64,000 nucleotides of DNA from Yeosuana aquiaggeris (GCF_044003965.1 NZ_JBAWKC010000001.1:930001-994000); one strand, 5' to 3'; positions 8,702-17,467 are shown, counted from the first letter of the stretch. Notes: a model not told the origin generated them from the sequence alone. Made by a program: numbers and translations.

Positions 8702-10744
8702 ATGAAAAAAATAATTATGCTTTTATGCTTTATGGTACTTGTGCCAAAAGGCTTGTTGGCACAAAATGAAAATGCCCAAGATTGGCCAAAGGATATTGTT
8801 TCAGGGGAGTATACTATTTCTTTGTACCAGCCTGAAAACACTGCCTATGTAGATAATAAATTAACCTCTAGTTTAGCGTTCGGGGTGAAGAAAGAAGGAC
8901 AAGAGCCAGTATTTGGCATGCTTTGGACAACTTCTTTACTAGATGTTGATAGAACCAGTAGACGTGCCTCTTTAGTCTCAGTTAACGTTGATGAAATAAG
9001 GCTGCCTAACGAAATAAATGAGGGACAAAAGGCAAAATTTCAAAAGTTAATTAATTCAGAAGTGCCTAAATGGGACATTGAATTTTCTTTGGAAGACTTA
9101 TTAGAGAGTCTTGAAGAAGTAAGTGTCACAACTTCAGAACTAAATAATGCAGCTCCAAAAATCTTATTTGCTAAAGAGCCAACAGCGCTGATTCTGATCG
9201 ATGGAGAACCTAAATTAAAAGAAGTAGAAAAGGGTTATGAACTTGTTGAAAATACAGGGGCTTTTATTTTAAAAGAGGCCAAAACGAATAATTATTATTT
9301 AAAAGGAGGTGATTTTTGGTATCAGTCAAAAGCTGTATTAGGACCCTATTCTACTGTAAAAAAGGTGCCCTCAAAAATAGAAGGTATTTCTAAAAAAGCA
9401 GAGCCAGAGGAGAAAGATGACTCAGAATCGGCTGATGAATATTCTGGTCCAGCTCCAAAAATTCTTATAGTGAAAGAACCTTCAGAACTCATTGTTTTTG
9501 AGGGTGAACCAACCTACAGCCCAATACAGAATACGAATTTACTATTCGTCGAGAACACTGAAAGTAATATTTTTATGAATATTACTTCGCAAACGTATTA
9601 TGTTTTGCTTTCAGGACGATGGTTTACTACTAAAGACATTAAAGGGGCATGGAATTATTTAGCTTCAGAAAAGTTGCCGGAAGATTTTAAAAAGATTTCA
9701 AGTGACAGTAAAAAGGCCAATGTGTTGAGTAATGTTCCAGGAACCAAGGAAGCTAAGGACGCTGTTTATGATGCTCAAATTCCGCAAACTGCTGCAGTTA
9801 AAAAAGATACCAAGGCAACAACGGTCGTTTATAATGGAAATCCAGAATTTAATAATATAGAAGACTTAAAGTTACAATATGCAGTAAATACAGAGAGTTC
9901 TGTGTTTAAAGATAAAAACACCTATTATTTGTGTGATAATGCTATTTGGTTTAAATCTAGCACACCAAATGGCCCATGGGCAGTTTCAGAAGATCGCCCT
10001 GAGGATATTGAAAAAATTCCTGCAAATAATCCACAATACAATACCAAATATGTATATATCTATGAAACCTCCCCTACAGTAGTTTATGTAGGTTATACCC
10101 CAGGGTATTACGGATCTTATGTTTATGGGCCAACGGTAGTGTATGGAACAGGATTTTATTATAACCCATGGTATCGAGGATTCTATTACCATCACCATTA
10201 TTCATACGGTTTTTCAGTTCGTTATAATCCATATTATGGCTGGAGTTTTGGGTTTAGATTTGGCTCACCTTATTTTTGGTATGGACATTCTTATTGGGGT
10301 CATGGTCATCATTATTGGGGACCTCCTTATTACAGACCTCCATATTATCGCCCTGGATATTATGCAAGACCTTCCCGTCCCATTTATACTGGAAGAAGAG
10401 GCGTAAGTAATTACAGCAGACCAGTCACAAGGCCAAATAGACCAGTAAACAGACCCTCTACAAGACCTACAGCCAACAGACCTACAACGAGGCCTTCAAC
10501 AATGCCCGCAACCAGACCTGCCACAAGGCCTTCAACAACGCCCGCAACCAGACCTACAACTAATAGACCTACTACGCGCCCTTCACCAGGTTTTGATAGA
10601 CCAAGTACAATGCCGAGTAACAGACCTAATTACACCCCTAATACAAGGCCTTCAACCAGACCAAGCACACCAAGCTATCGGCCTGCACCCAGACCTGCAA
10701 GTAGACCAGCTGCCAGACCTTCTTCAGGTGTTCGAAGAAGGTAA
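8702..10744 (+). CDS. Secreted YG/RP-rich repeat protein (often annotated 'carbohydrate-binding family V/XII')
   Basis: A 680-residue exported protein (signal peptide 1-20, '...PKGLLAQ'). Residues ~25-450 contain about three related modules marked by 'PKILFAKEPTALILIDGEP', 'PKILIVKEPSELIVFEGEP' and 'ATTVVYNGNPEF', each followed by a segment like 'NTxSxxFxxxxxxYYxLxxxxWFxxxxxxGPW'. Residues ~455-555 are very rich in Tyr, Gly, Trp and His ('PTVVYVGYTPGYYGSYVYGP', 'HGHHYWGPPYYRPPYY'). The last ~110 residues are a low-complexity Arg-Pro-Thr tail. Proteins of this build occur widely in Bacteroidota and Proteobacteria and are annotated as carbohydrate-binding, but the biochemical role is not established. 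Gene is intact. Confidence 0.75.
   Translation: MKKIIMLLCFMVLVPKGLLAQNENAQDWPKDIVSGEYTISLYQPENTAYVDNKLTSSLAFGVKKEGQEPVFGMLWTTSLLDVDRTSRRASLVSVNVDEIRLPNEINEGQKAKFQKLINSEVPKWDIEFSLEDLLESLEEVSVTTSELNNAAPKILFAKEPTALILIDGEPKLKEVEKGYELVENTGAFILKEAKTNNYYLKGGDFWYQSKAVLGPYSTVKKVPSKIEGISKKAEPEEKDDSESADEYSGPAPKILIVKEPSELIVFEGEPTYSPIQNTNLLFVENTESNIFMNITSQTYYVLLSGRWFTTKDIKGAWNYLASEKLPEDFKKISSDSKKANVLSNVPGTKEAKDAVYDAQIPQTAAVKKDTKATTVVYNGNPEFNNIEDLKLQYAVNTESSVFKDKNTYYLCDNAIWFKSSTPNGPWAVSEDRPEDIEKIPANNPQYNTKYVYIYETSPTVVYVGYTPGYYGSYVYGPTVVYGTGFYYNPWYRGFYYHHHYSYGFSVRYNPYYGWSFGFRFGSPYFWYGHSYWGHGHHYWGPPYYRPPYYRPGYYARPSRPIYTGRRGVSNYSRPVTRPNRPVNRPSTRPTANRPTTRPSTMPATRPATRPSTTPATRPTTNRPTTRPSPGFDRPSTMPSNRPNYTPNTRPSTRPSTPSYRPAPRPASRPAARPSSGVRRR
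10420..10720 (+). repeat. Low-complexity Arg-Pro-Thr coding repeat
   Basis: Within the 3' end of the gene ending at 10744, short units encoding 'TRPSTRP', 'NRPTTRP' and 'ATRPSTT' are repeated roughly a dozen times. Near-identical copies such as the two stretches at about 10495-10525 and 10525-10555 indicate slippage or unequal exchange. Confidence 0.7.
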
Positions 10745-10771
10745 AAGTTAGAAATTAAAATAAAAAAAAAA

Positions 10772-10799
10772 GATTGAATAAAATTTATTCAACCTTTTT
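10772..10799 (+). terminator. Probable intrinsic terminator after the RP-rich protein gene
   Basis: An A-run is followed by a hairpin (TTGAATA at 10774-10780 with TATTCAA at 10786-10792) and then CCTTTTTGG. It lies about 30 bases after the stop codon at 10742-10744. Confidence 0.6.
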
Positions 10800-10909
10800 G
10801 GTTTTATTTAGATAATTTTCAATTTTTAAGAAGTAGATGTCTACAAAATATTTTATTTTTATATAGGTTTCAGAAGTGAGCTAAAATACTAACCTGTTTT
10901 TTTAAATTC

Positions 10910-11433
10910 ATGATTAAAATATTATTTTATTTGGTTTAACATTATGTTTAACCGTGGCTAGTTACGCCCAGGAGGCAAATAAAGAGGAAGTTAATAAACA
11001 TCATTTAGCTTTAGTTTTTGGGTATACCCATATTCCAGCGGCTTTTATAGATGGACATTCAAGAGAATCAGTTTATGCTCCCACCATTGGTTTTGATTAT
11101 ATTTATCAATTCAAGGAGAGATGGGCAATTGGAGCTGTGATAGATCTGGAATTCGCAAATTATACAGTTGATTATAATAAAGAAGAGTTAGAGCGAGAAA
11201 GACCTGTAATTACCTGGATTTTAGTAGGTTATGAATTAGCACCCCATTGGGGAATTTTTTTTGGACCCGGCGTTGAATTTGAAAAAAATAAAAATTTATT
11301 TATCCTTAGAGCTAGCACTGAATACACTTTTGAAATAGGAAATGGATGGGGTTTTTTTCCTGCTTTTAATTATGACTTTAAGAAGGAATACAGTGCTTGG
11401 TCCTTAACTTTTGGTATCAGTAGAAGGCTGTAA
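10910..11433 (+). pseudogene. Beta-barrel-like secreted protein with a one-base frameshift in its signal peptide
   Basis: The mature part (from the GTG at 10954) is 159 residues: 'EEVNKHHLALVFGYTHIPAA', 'IGFDYIYQFKERWAIGAVID', 'WGIFFGPGVEF' and a last strand 'SAWSLTFGISRRL'. This is typical of small outer-membrane or periplasmic beta-barrels. Upstream, the same frame encodes 'LFGLTLCLTVASYAQ', the end of a signal peptide, but has no start codon before a TAA at 10915. The nearest ATG (10910) is one base out of frame. Adding one T to the T4 run at 10925-10928 restores a full peptide 'MIKILFLFGLTLCLTVASYA'. The gene is therefore off by one base in a homopolymer: inactive, phase-switched, or a sequence error. 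Translation from GTG 10954 would lack export. Confidence 0.65.
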
Positions 11434-11589
11434 TAATAATTCTATAATTTGAATTAAGAAGAGTAACTTATGAGCCTTTACACATTAAAAATATATGAAT
11501 AGTTAATTTCTTTAAACGATTCTGGAGTAAATCCATTAATAACAAATATTTGCTGCTATTAATGTGATATTTAAATTTAAACTAAAATT

Positions 11590-12084
11590 ATGTCAGAAAC
11601 GGATTTAAAAAACCTAAAACCATCTAAGCTTGAAAGAATTTTTCAGTTGAAATCTTTTGCTATAGTTATTTCTATACTTACACTTTTTTGCGGCATTATA
11701 GCCGTAGTTATGGGGACCATTCGTTTAGTTAAAAGTATATTAATTTTACTTGGTTTACATCAAGGGCTGGCCGGCATTTATTTGATTGAAGCAGTAGATA
11801 CGTATTTGTTTTCTTTAGTTATTTTGGTGCTTGGTGGCGGTATTTTTAAGCTATTTGAGGGCAACGAAAACACTTTTAAAGACAGTGCTATTTTTTCTAA
11901 GATAAATGGTTTTATGCACTTAAAAATTTTGCTTTGGGAAACTATATTGTTAACACTTACGGTTTGGTGTGCACTTAACTTTTTTGTAGATTCTCATAAC
12001 TTGCAATACGAACAGCTTATTTTACCCATAAGTATTTTATTATTGTCTTTAGCATTAAAATTTATAAAAGGAAAAAATCATTAA
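11590..12084 (+). CDS. YqhA/UPF0114-type inner-membrane protein
   Basis: A 164-residue protein with four predicted membrane segments: about 22-45 ('SFAIVISILTLFCGIIAVVM'), 60-85 ('EAVDTYLFSLVILVLGGGIF'), 112-132 ('ILLWETILLTLTVWCAL') and 138-158 ('LILPISILLLSLALKF'). The block 'IEAVDTYLFSLVILVLGGGI' with 'KLFEG' after it matches the UPF0114/YqhA family. Function in the family is unknown. It stands alone between barrel-protein genes and is intact. Start at ATG 11590 gives a short charged N-terminus before the first segment, as is usual. Confidence 0.72.
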   Translation: MSETDLKNLKPSKLERIFQLKSFAIVISILTLFCGIIAVVMGTIRLVKSILILLGLHQGLAGIYLIEAVDTYLFSLVILVLGGGIFKLFEGNENTFKDSAIFSKINGFMHLKILLWETILLTLTVWCALNFFVDSHNLQYEQLILPISILLLSLALKFIKGKNH

Positions 12085-12414
12085 TGTGATTATTATTTAA
12101 TGCGTAGTGATTTGATTATGTAACAATTAGGGTTGGTTATAATTGCAAGACTATTTTTCTAAAAACAGATACTTTCGAGATAGTATTGTTAAACATGGCA
12201 TATAGTTGAATTTCAATTTTGGCTGGATTATGACTTTACTGCTATATTCAACAGAACATAAACTAATAATAAATACAACCATTTCAATTTAAGATTGTGA
12301 ATTTATAAGGGAAATCCTAAAAAACAAGAATTAAATTTTATGATGAAGATGGATTTTAAAAACTTTGTTTTTATGTTTTAATTTTCTTTAACTTTAATTA
12401 AAGTTTCAACAATA
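12085..12414. other. Gene-free spacer
   Basis: About 330 AT-rich bases between the YqhA-like gene and the barrel gene. No convincing open frame, hairpin, repeat or RNA gene is seen. Promoter elements for the downstream gene are presumably within its last 100 bases but no clear match stands out. Confidence 0.35.
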
Positions 12415-13809
12415 ATGCCTAAGAGATTATTAATTTTTTTACTTTCTTTTATATGGTTTTTAAGTTATGCACAACAAGGAAATTATAAATTCAATAATTT
12501 TGGAAACAGATCTATTTTGTTGTCTGGTAATGTCACCGGAAGTGTAACAGATTTAGGATTGGCGTATTATAATCCTTCCAGATTAACCGAGATTGAGCAT
12601 ACCGGATTTGCTTTTAATGCTAAAGCTTACCAACTTAGTTCGTTGAAACTTTCAAATTTATTGGGAGAAGAGTCTAAAATAAGGTCAACTAATTTTGATG
12701 GTGTACCATCTATGGCAGGTGGAACTTTTAATCTTTTCAATAACCGCTTTGCATATTCATTTATATCCAAATCTAGAACTGATAACGTTTTAGGATATGG
12801 CAGTGATGTTATTAGTGAGGCCATTTTAGAAATATATCCGGAGACTGAGTCTTATAGAGTAAATGTTTTGCTCAAAACAATAGTTAAAGATGATTGGGTT
12901 GGATTAACATGGGCGAAGAAAGTAAAACCTAATTTCAGTTTAGGAGTGTCATTATTTGGGTCCGTATATAAATATAGCGGAGGTAGTAATTTAGATCATA
13001 CTATTGTGTCAACTTCAAATAATGTGGCATTTTATCGAAAATCTATTGGATTTAACCAAGAATCTTATGGGTTAATTATAAAAATGGGAGGGAATTATCA
13101 TTTCTCAAAATTTGATGTGGGCCTTAATATTAATATTCCTTACCTTGAGGTTTATAATAAAGGAAGCTTTTTATATAACGAAGTAATCGCAGGAGCAGAT
13201 TTTGATCAATTTTATAATTATGATTTAAAAAATTTAAATGCTCAAAGAAAAGAGCCACTGGGTATTTCTGTTGGTTCTGGTATTTCAATTGGCAGGAGTA
13301 AATTACACGTTAACCTAGATTATGTTACTGGTCTTAAATATTATGATAGAATAAGTATTCCTAATATTGATACAGGAGAAGAAAATACTACCCCAGTTTT
13401 ATTCGAAGAAAGTAGAAAAAGTGTATTAAATTTTGGTGCAGGTTTAGAATTATATATACATGATAGATTTAATGTTTATGGTAGTTTTACTACAGATTAT
13501 AATGCCTTTATAAAAAATACCAATATTTTTGATTTATCAAGTAACGGTAATAGAGATGTTAATATTGGGGAAGATTTTATCCAATATAGTGTTGGGATTG
13601 ACCTGAAATTGCGATGGGCTAGTGTCATTATTGGGGCCAATTATATAAGTAGTTCCAATGAATTCTTAACTCCACTTAGCTTAGTAAAAAGTGAAACTGA
13701 AAATGGTAATTATGCCAACACGAAGCTTGATTATAACAGATGGCAATTTGTGGTGGGATTTGAGATTCCTTTTTTAGAAAAATTAGATTCAAACAATGGG
13801 AAAGAATAA
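12415..13809 (+). CDS. Outer-membrane beta-barrel protein, FadL/OmpP1-like
   Basis: A 464-residue protein with a signal peptide (1-20, '...FIWFLSYAQQ'). It then has 'NRSILLSGNVTGSVTDLGLAYYNPSRLTEI'-type sequence (gap here between 'GSVTDLGLAYYNPSRL' and a following strand), the pattern of FadL-type barrels in which an 'AYYNP' block opens the barrel. Alternating strands fill the rest: 'VGLTWAKKVKPNFSLGVSLF', 'FDVGLNINIPYLEV', 'LNFGAGLELYIHDRFNVYGS' and 'VIIGANYISSSNEF'. It ends with a strand and a short hydrophilic tail. FadL members carry hydrophobic molecules across the outer membrane, but the substrate cannot be inferred. The gene is intact and followed by a terminator. Confidence 0.68.
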   Translation: MPKRLLIFLLSFIWFLSYAQQGNYKFNNFGNRSILLSGNVTGSVTDLGLAYYNPSRLTEIEHTGFAFNAKAYQLSSLKLSNLLGEESKIRSTNFDGVPSMAGGTFNLFNNRFAYSFISKSRTDNVLGYGSDVISEAILEIYPETESYRVNVLLKTIVKDDWVGLTWAKKVKPNFSLGVSLFGSVYKYSGGSNLDHTIVSTSNNVAFYRKSIGFNQESYGLIIKMGGNYHFSKFDVGLNINIPYLEVYNKGSFLYNEVIAGADFDQFYNYDLKNLNAQRKEPLGISVGSGISIGRSKLHVNLDYVTGLKYYDRISIPNIDTGEENTTPVLFEESRKSVLNFGAGLELYIHDRFNVYGSFTTDYNAFIKNTNIFDLSSNGNRDVNIGEDFIQYSVGIDLKLRWASVIIGANYISSSNEFLTPLSLVKSETENGNYANTKLDYNRWQFVVGFEIPFLEKLDSNNGKE

Positions 13810-13848
13810 AAAGGCAATTTGCTTAAATAGAAATAAATGGCCTTTTTA
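13808..13848 (+). terminator. Intrinsic terminator overlapping the stop of the FadL-like gene
   Basis: AAAAAGGC (13808-13815) pairs with GCCTTTTT (13840-13847) across a 24-base loop. The stem begins inside the TAA stop codon. The T-run on the 3' side fits plus-strand termination. Confidence 0.6.
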
Positions 13849-13865
13849 AATAAGCTATAATATAA

Positions 13866-14546
13866 TTAGTATTCCAGTGATTTCATCATTTCATCCACAT
13901 ATTTTTTGAAGTTTTAAAAGCATCTTTAGGATCGCCTAGGTTAGTATTAACGACGGCAATTAATTGTTGTTCACTAGATTCATTAAGATCATAGGCAACA
14001 GTTTCTAAAACGTACTTAATATTACGTTCTTTTATAATAAGTTGTCCCTGCAATTTGACCTCCAAAAGAATCATAATATGAGCCATAAGCATAAGGATAG
14101 GAATAATAGTTACAGAAACTACTGCTATAACCGGGATAGAAATTGGAATAAGCGGCACCCATATAAAGGCTATTGTAACCCTTAGTTGTTTGTTGTTTAT
14201 CCTTTACAACAGTAATTATAATCCCGTCATAACCTTTGCTCTCTAAGAGGCTTTTTATAAAAGCAACACGCCCTTCACTCATATATTTATTTGGGTAATT
14301 TTTTTGGAGCTCTGGCATAACTTTCTGTACCTTTTATAGCTTTGGCCTGCAATTGATTTGCAATTTCCATTTCAAAAGCAATTCTGGACTGATCGTTATT
14401 TGTTCTTGCCAAAACGATAATATTTCTCTTTTTAAAATCTTCAACATTTGGTTTGTCTGCTTTCTAGGCATTGGCCATTTTTACTGTTGAACAAGATTGA
14501 AATAGGATTAAAAAATATTGGCAGTAAGGCCCGTTTTATGAGTCAT
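13866..14546 (-). pseudogene. Heavily damaged envelope lipoprotein gene
   Basis: Starting near ATG 14546, the pieces spell a lipoprotein across three frames. A signal and lipobox 'FLILFQSCSTVKMANA' is followed by TAG at 14464-14466. The same frame continues with 'KPNVEDFKKRNIIVLARTNN' and 'RIAFEMEIANQLQAKAIKG'. A shift near 14320 leads to 'MPELQKNYPNKYMSEGRVAF' and 'SLLESKGYDGIIITVVKDKQ'. Another shift near 14035 leads to 'KYVLETVAYDLNESSEQQLI', and a last one near 13910 to 'FKKYVDEMMKSLEY' before the TAA at 13866-13868. One nonsense and at least three frameshifts make real decay the only sensible reading. The overall shape recalls exported DUF4136-like lipoproteins, but the family is uncertain. 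Confidence 0.72.
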
Positions 14547-14763
14547 AATAACGTGTTGAATTATAATAGTATGTAAAATTTTTAATTTTTAAAATTTGGG
14601 TCAATTATTTTTTATCAAAACTTTTGCCAATAGCTTTAACATATTCTTTAGCTGTCTAAGCCATAATTTAAAAGATAATTTTTATCACTTTTTAACAGGT
14701 ACAAGAGAACTGGATGATCTTTTGGTATGGTAAATTAATAACCTCCTCAACATCTTCTAAAAA

Positions 14764-14789
14764 GTTCGATATCATTCCTTTTGGGGTCA
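14764..14789 (+). repeat. Diverged, inverted copy of the tRNA-3'-end-like repeat
   Basis: GTTCGATATCATTCCTTTTG followed by GGGTCA matches the repeat seen on the minus strand at 15106, 17268 and 17368 in about 22 of 26 positions, but in the opposite orientation. It lies in a 700-base gene-free stretch (14547-15243) which otherwise holds only the terminator and repeat listed next. Confidence 0.55.
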
Positions 14790-15060
14790 GTTGTTTTTTT
14801 ATTTACACAGTGTTTGTTATTTAGTTTTTTTTAAGTTTTAAGTTTTTTTAGATAAATCTAATTTTTTTAATTTAAAGAAATTTTCTTGATGACTTATTTA
14901 GTTTTATTTATTATGAAATAATTTGATATTATTTGTCTCATATTTGTGTCTTTTTAAGTCAAACCCTTATTAATGCTACGAAATTACTTTATGTATCGAA
15001 ATAGAGTTTTAGGATATCATTATAAAAATCAAAAAAAAATGTTAACTGTATTGTCAACTA

Positions 15061-15099
15061 AAAAAATAATAACCCTTGTATTCATTTGTTTTACAAGGG
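15061..15099 (-). terminator. Hairpin terminator on the minus strand beside a repeat copy
   Basis: CCCTTGTA (15073-15080) pairs with TACAAGGG (15092-15099), followed on the minus strand by TTATTATTTTTT. It directly follows, in the minus direction, the tRNA-tail-like repeat at 15106-15145. Confidence 0.7.
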
Positions 15100-15105
15100 C
15101 TATTT

Positions 15106-15145
15106 GTGGAGCCAAAAGGAGTGATATCGAACAATTTTTATGATT
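15106..15145 (-). repeat. tRNA-3'-end-like repeat, copy 1
   Basis: On the minus strand this reads GTTCGATATCACTCCTTTTG then GCTCCAC. TTCGA (T-loop), a 3' acceptor-like stretch and CCA are recognisable, followed by a terminator, as at the end of a tRNA gene. From TTCGA to CCA it is 25 bases instead of the canonical 23, so it is only tRNA-like. The match to the copies at 17268 and 17368 extends about 13 bases beyond the tRNA-like part. Confidence 0.6.
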
Positions 15146-15243
15146 TATTATTATTAAAATAAATCCAATCAATTTTAAATGAATTATTGACTAATAATAT
15201 TTCGAAAAATGTTAGACCAGAAATAATAGACAGTGAAAAGTAA

Positions 15244-16122
15244 TTAATTTAGATCTGCTAAAAATTGACGATAATTTCCCTCCATAAACCTCGGAGGGTA
15301 TTTTGTGCTAAGGACTTTTTGTAATTCTTTATCTTCCCAAACAATATTTAATCCAGCTTGTTGGTTTAGTTCATAACCATCATCTCTATCACTATAGGTG
15401 CAAAACAAATAATCTGTTTTATGATGTTCTTTAAAAAATCGTAAAAATGCAGTAGCTATGTAATAATAAGTATAATTGCAATCAGCTGAAATATCATAAC
15501 TATAAAAAATAGGTTTGTCAAACTTTCTGAAATCAACTAAGTCACTTTCATTTAAGTCTTTGTTGTGTATTGTTCTATTCCTTAATTTTTGATATGTACT
15601 TTCTTTTAATGGTAGAATTATTGAATGGCCGGAATAAAACCCAGATTCACTGGTTAAAATATTATTTAATTCCGGCAATAGAACAGTTGCTTGTTTTAAG
15701 AGACCTTCATTCAAGATATGACTGTCTTTTTCAGCTTTTTTAATAAATTTTCGCAAATATTTATTATCATAATCAAAATCAATGGGTCTTAATTGTTTTG
15801 ATATTAAATTTATGTGCTCTTTAAACCATTTTGCTTTTGGTAAATTATTTGTTATCTCATCTAAAGAATATTTTCTAATTTTAAAATCATAAAAAGTTGG
15901 AATTGGTACTTTAGCATTCAAATTACGTATTAATTGATAAGGTATTAAAGTTTCAAGAACAAAATCTTCTTCTTTATCTGAACTAATTAATGTTAAATCT
16001 TTCTCCCAACGTTGCACAGTCCTTAAATCTACCTTGATATTATTTGCTAAATCTAATTGGGATAATTTATAGAATTTTCTATAATCAATTAGTAGTTCAC
16101 CAAAGGAATAATATCGTTTCAT
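15244..16122 (-). CDS. XRE-type DNA-binding protein with acetyltransferase-like C-terminal domain
   Basis: A 292-residue cytoplasmic protein. Residues ~5-60 are a helix-turn-helix of the XRE class ('FGELLIDYRKFYKLSQLDLA', then 'VDLRTVQRWEKD'). The C-terminal ~110 residues contain 'KPIFYSYDISADCNYTYYYI' and 'ATAFLRFFKEH', then 'LNQQAGLNIVWEDKEL', reminiscent of a GNAT fold with its core strands and a late glycine turn. That second assignment is tentative, since no clear acetyl-CoA loop (Q/RxxGxG/A) is seen. It is the main gene of the small islet between repeat copies and could be a self-regulating cargo gene. No partner gene is coupled to it. Confidence 0.6.
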   Translation of the reverse strand: MKRYYSFGELLIDYRKFYKLSQLDLANNIKVDLRTVQRWEKDLTLISSDKEEDFVLETLIPYQLIRNLNAKVPIPTFYDFKIRKYSLDEITNNLPKAKWFKEHINLISKQLRPIDFDYDNKYLRKFIKKAEKDSHILNEGLLKQATVLLPELNNILTSESGFYSGHSIILPLKESTYQKLRNRTIHNKDLNESDLVDFRKFDKPIFYSYDISADCNYTYYYIATAFLRFFKEHHKTDYLFCTYSDRDDGYELNQQAGLNIVWEDKELQKVLSTKYPPRFMEGNYRQFLADLN

Positions 16123-16204
16123 TAGTCAATTTTAATCAATGTAAATATAATAAAAATTGAAAATGACTCAGATGGTGATTTTAGAAAGACTCAAATCATA
16201 TATT

Positions 16205-16627
16205 TTAAATAACAGGGACCTCAATAGTTAAGTAAATATCTTGCCCATTCTCATCTTCACCTTGGTAAAATTTAAAAATATAAGGTTCAGACTGTAGGAC
16301 TTGTACTGGTATTGAAAATGTAGTTTCAGTAATGATCTCTGCACAAGCAACACCATCATCTACATGGGCAATAGGATAAACAAGTCTTGAGGTTCCTTCA
16401 TAGAAATAATCAAATTGACCATAATGATAATAACAACTATTTGGTAATTCTATGGTGACATTAATTCGATAAGTCTGTCCGTAAATAAATTCATCTGGAA
16501 GGTCTGCATTTATTACACCTACATATTCTAAGTGATAGTCGTGGTTGTTATCATCGTCGTTGCTACATGATGATGCAGATAAGGCAAGAGCAACAATCAT
16601 AATTAGTAAATACTTGAAATTTTTCAT
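16205..16627 (-). CDS. Small surface or periplasmic lipoprotein
   Basis: The best start is the ATG at 16627, giving 140 residues. A longer frame to 16741 lacks a sensible N-terminus. The signal ends in the lipobox 'LSASSC' followed by 'SNDDDNN', an acidic/asparagine +2 region typical of lipoprotein export to the surface in Bacteroidota. The mature part is predicted beta-rich: 'EFIYGQTYRINVTIELP', 'QFDYFYEGTSRLVYPIAHVD', 'YIFKFYQGEDENGQDIYLTI'. No family is recognised. It sits downstream of the divergent 78-residue ORF and in the same orientation as the XRE gene. Confidence 0.68.
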   Translation of the reverse strand: MKNFKYLLIMIVALALSASSCSNDDDNNHDYHLEYVGVINADLPDEFIYGQTYRINVTIELPNSCYYHYGQFDYFYEGTSRLVYPIAHVDDGVACAEIITETTFSIPVQVLQSEPYIFKFYQGEDENGQDIYLTIEVPVI

Positions 16628-16749
16628 ATTATTTGTTTTAGGTTTCCACAAAGATATCAACAAAAAAAGATTTTGAATACGACACAGAATGTCATAGTTA
16701 TATGTTTCACATAGATTTAATTTTGCAAAACAAATTATCAATTCTTTAA

Positions 16750-16986
16750 ATGATTTTATATAAACTAAAAGAACTTGAATGTGCTTTACAATTTACTATT
16801 ATTAAAAGTAAAAGGAAAGTTAAAACTATAAATAAACTTAAAAATTTATTTTTAGAAGTTGATCAAAAAAATGAACTGATACCTGAAAACTCATTAGATG
16901 ATATTACAAACCTTTTGAAGCTTATAAAAGGTAAAAACTTGTCGGCAAAAGAGAAAGAAATTCTGATCGAAATTTTGAAGGAATAA
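16750..16986 (+). CDS. Small hypothetical helical protein
   Basis: A 78-residue ORF, lysine-rich and predicted almost wholly helical ('KELECALQFTIIKSKRKVKT', 'LDDITNLLKLIKGKNLSAKE', 'KEILIEILKE'). No family is recognised. It starts about 120 bases upstream of, and divergent from, the lipoprotein start at 16627. Composition looks coding, but a short ORF like this is only moderately supported. Confidence 0.45.
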   Translation: MILYKLKELECALQFTIIKSKRKVKTINKLKNLFLEVDQKNELIPENSLDDITNLLKLIKGKNLSAKEKEILIEILKE

Positions 16987-17222
16987 TTTACTCGCATAAG
17001 GACAAACACTCAAATATAAGTCAAGAGGTCTAAAAGCGGTAACAGTCTTGATAAGTATTCTGTAAAGTTTTATTGGAAGATATGACATTAAGTGTCGCAT
17101 GTTAATTACTATTTAAGAAATAATTTTGTCTTAATAAAACAAAAGTTACGTATCATGAGTTACTTGAAAGAATTAACGATGTTTTGAGGTTTATCTTGCA
17201 GATAGACAAGAGTTTAGATAAT

Positions 17223-17263
17223 AAAAAAAGAGGACAATTTTCAAATAAATTGAAGTTGTCCTC
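17223..17263 (-). terminator. Minus-strand terminator beside repeat copy 2
   Basis: GAGGACAA (17230-17237) pairs with TTGTCCTC (17256-17263). On the minus strand the stem is followed by TTTTTTTATTA. It directly follows the tRNA-tail-like repeat at 17268 in the minus direction. Confidence 0.72.
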
Positions 17264-17267
17264 TCTG

Positions 17268-17467
17268 GTGGAGCCAAAAGGAGTGATATCGAACTATTTT
17301 TATGACGATTTAAATATTTTGAATAAAAAAACCCTCTAAATTTCTTTAAAGGGTTTAAGGTTCTAGTGTGGAGCCAAAAGGAGTGATATCGAACTATTTT
17401 TATGATGATTTAAATATTTTGAATAAAAAAACCCTCTAAATTTCTTTAAAGGGTTTAAGGTTCTAAT
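17268..17467 (-). repeat. Tandem 100-bp duplication of tRNA-tail-like sequence plus terminator (copies 2 and 3)
   Basis: Two units of exactly 100 bases (17268-17367 and 17368-17467) differ at about two positions. Each unit begins GTGGAGCCAAAAGGAGTGAT on the plus strand, which is the complement of the tRNA-3'-end-like tail. Each carries a hairpin AACCCTTTAAAG...TAGAGGGTTTTTTT on the minus strand (about 17324-17355 and 17424-17455). In the minus direction each hairpin follows a tail: copy 3 for the first hairpin and the diverged copy at 17467 for the second. Confidence 0.85.

Noticed and set aside
17157..17336. Open frame running from about 17157 through the terminator and first repeat
   Set aside because: No start codon in frame other than rare ones, and it crosses a hairpin and a tRNA-tail repeat; composition in the first 40 codons is coding-like, so a remnant cannot be excluded.
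17268..17467. CRISPR array
   Set aside because: Only two units, 100 bases each, with no unique spacers and no cas genes.
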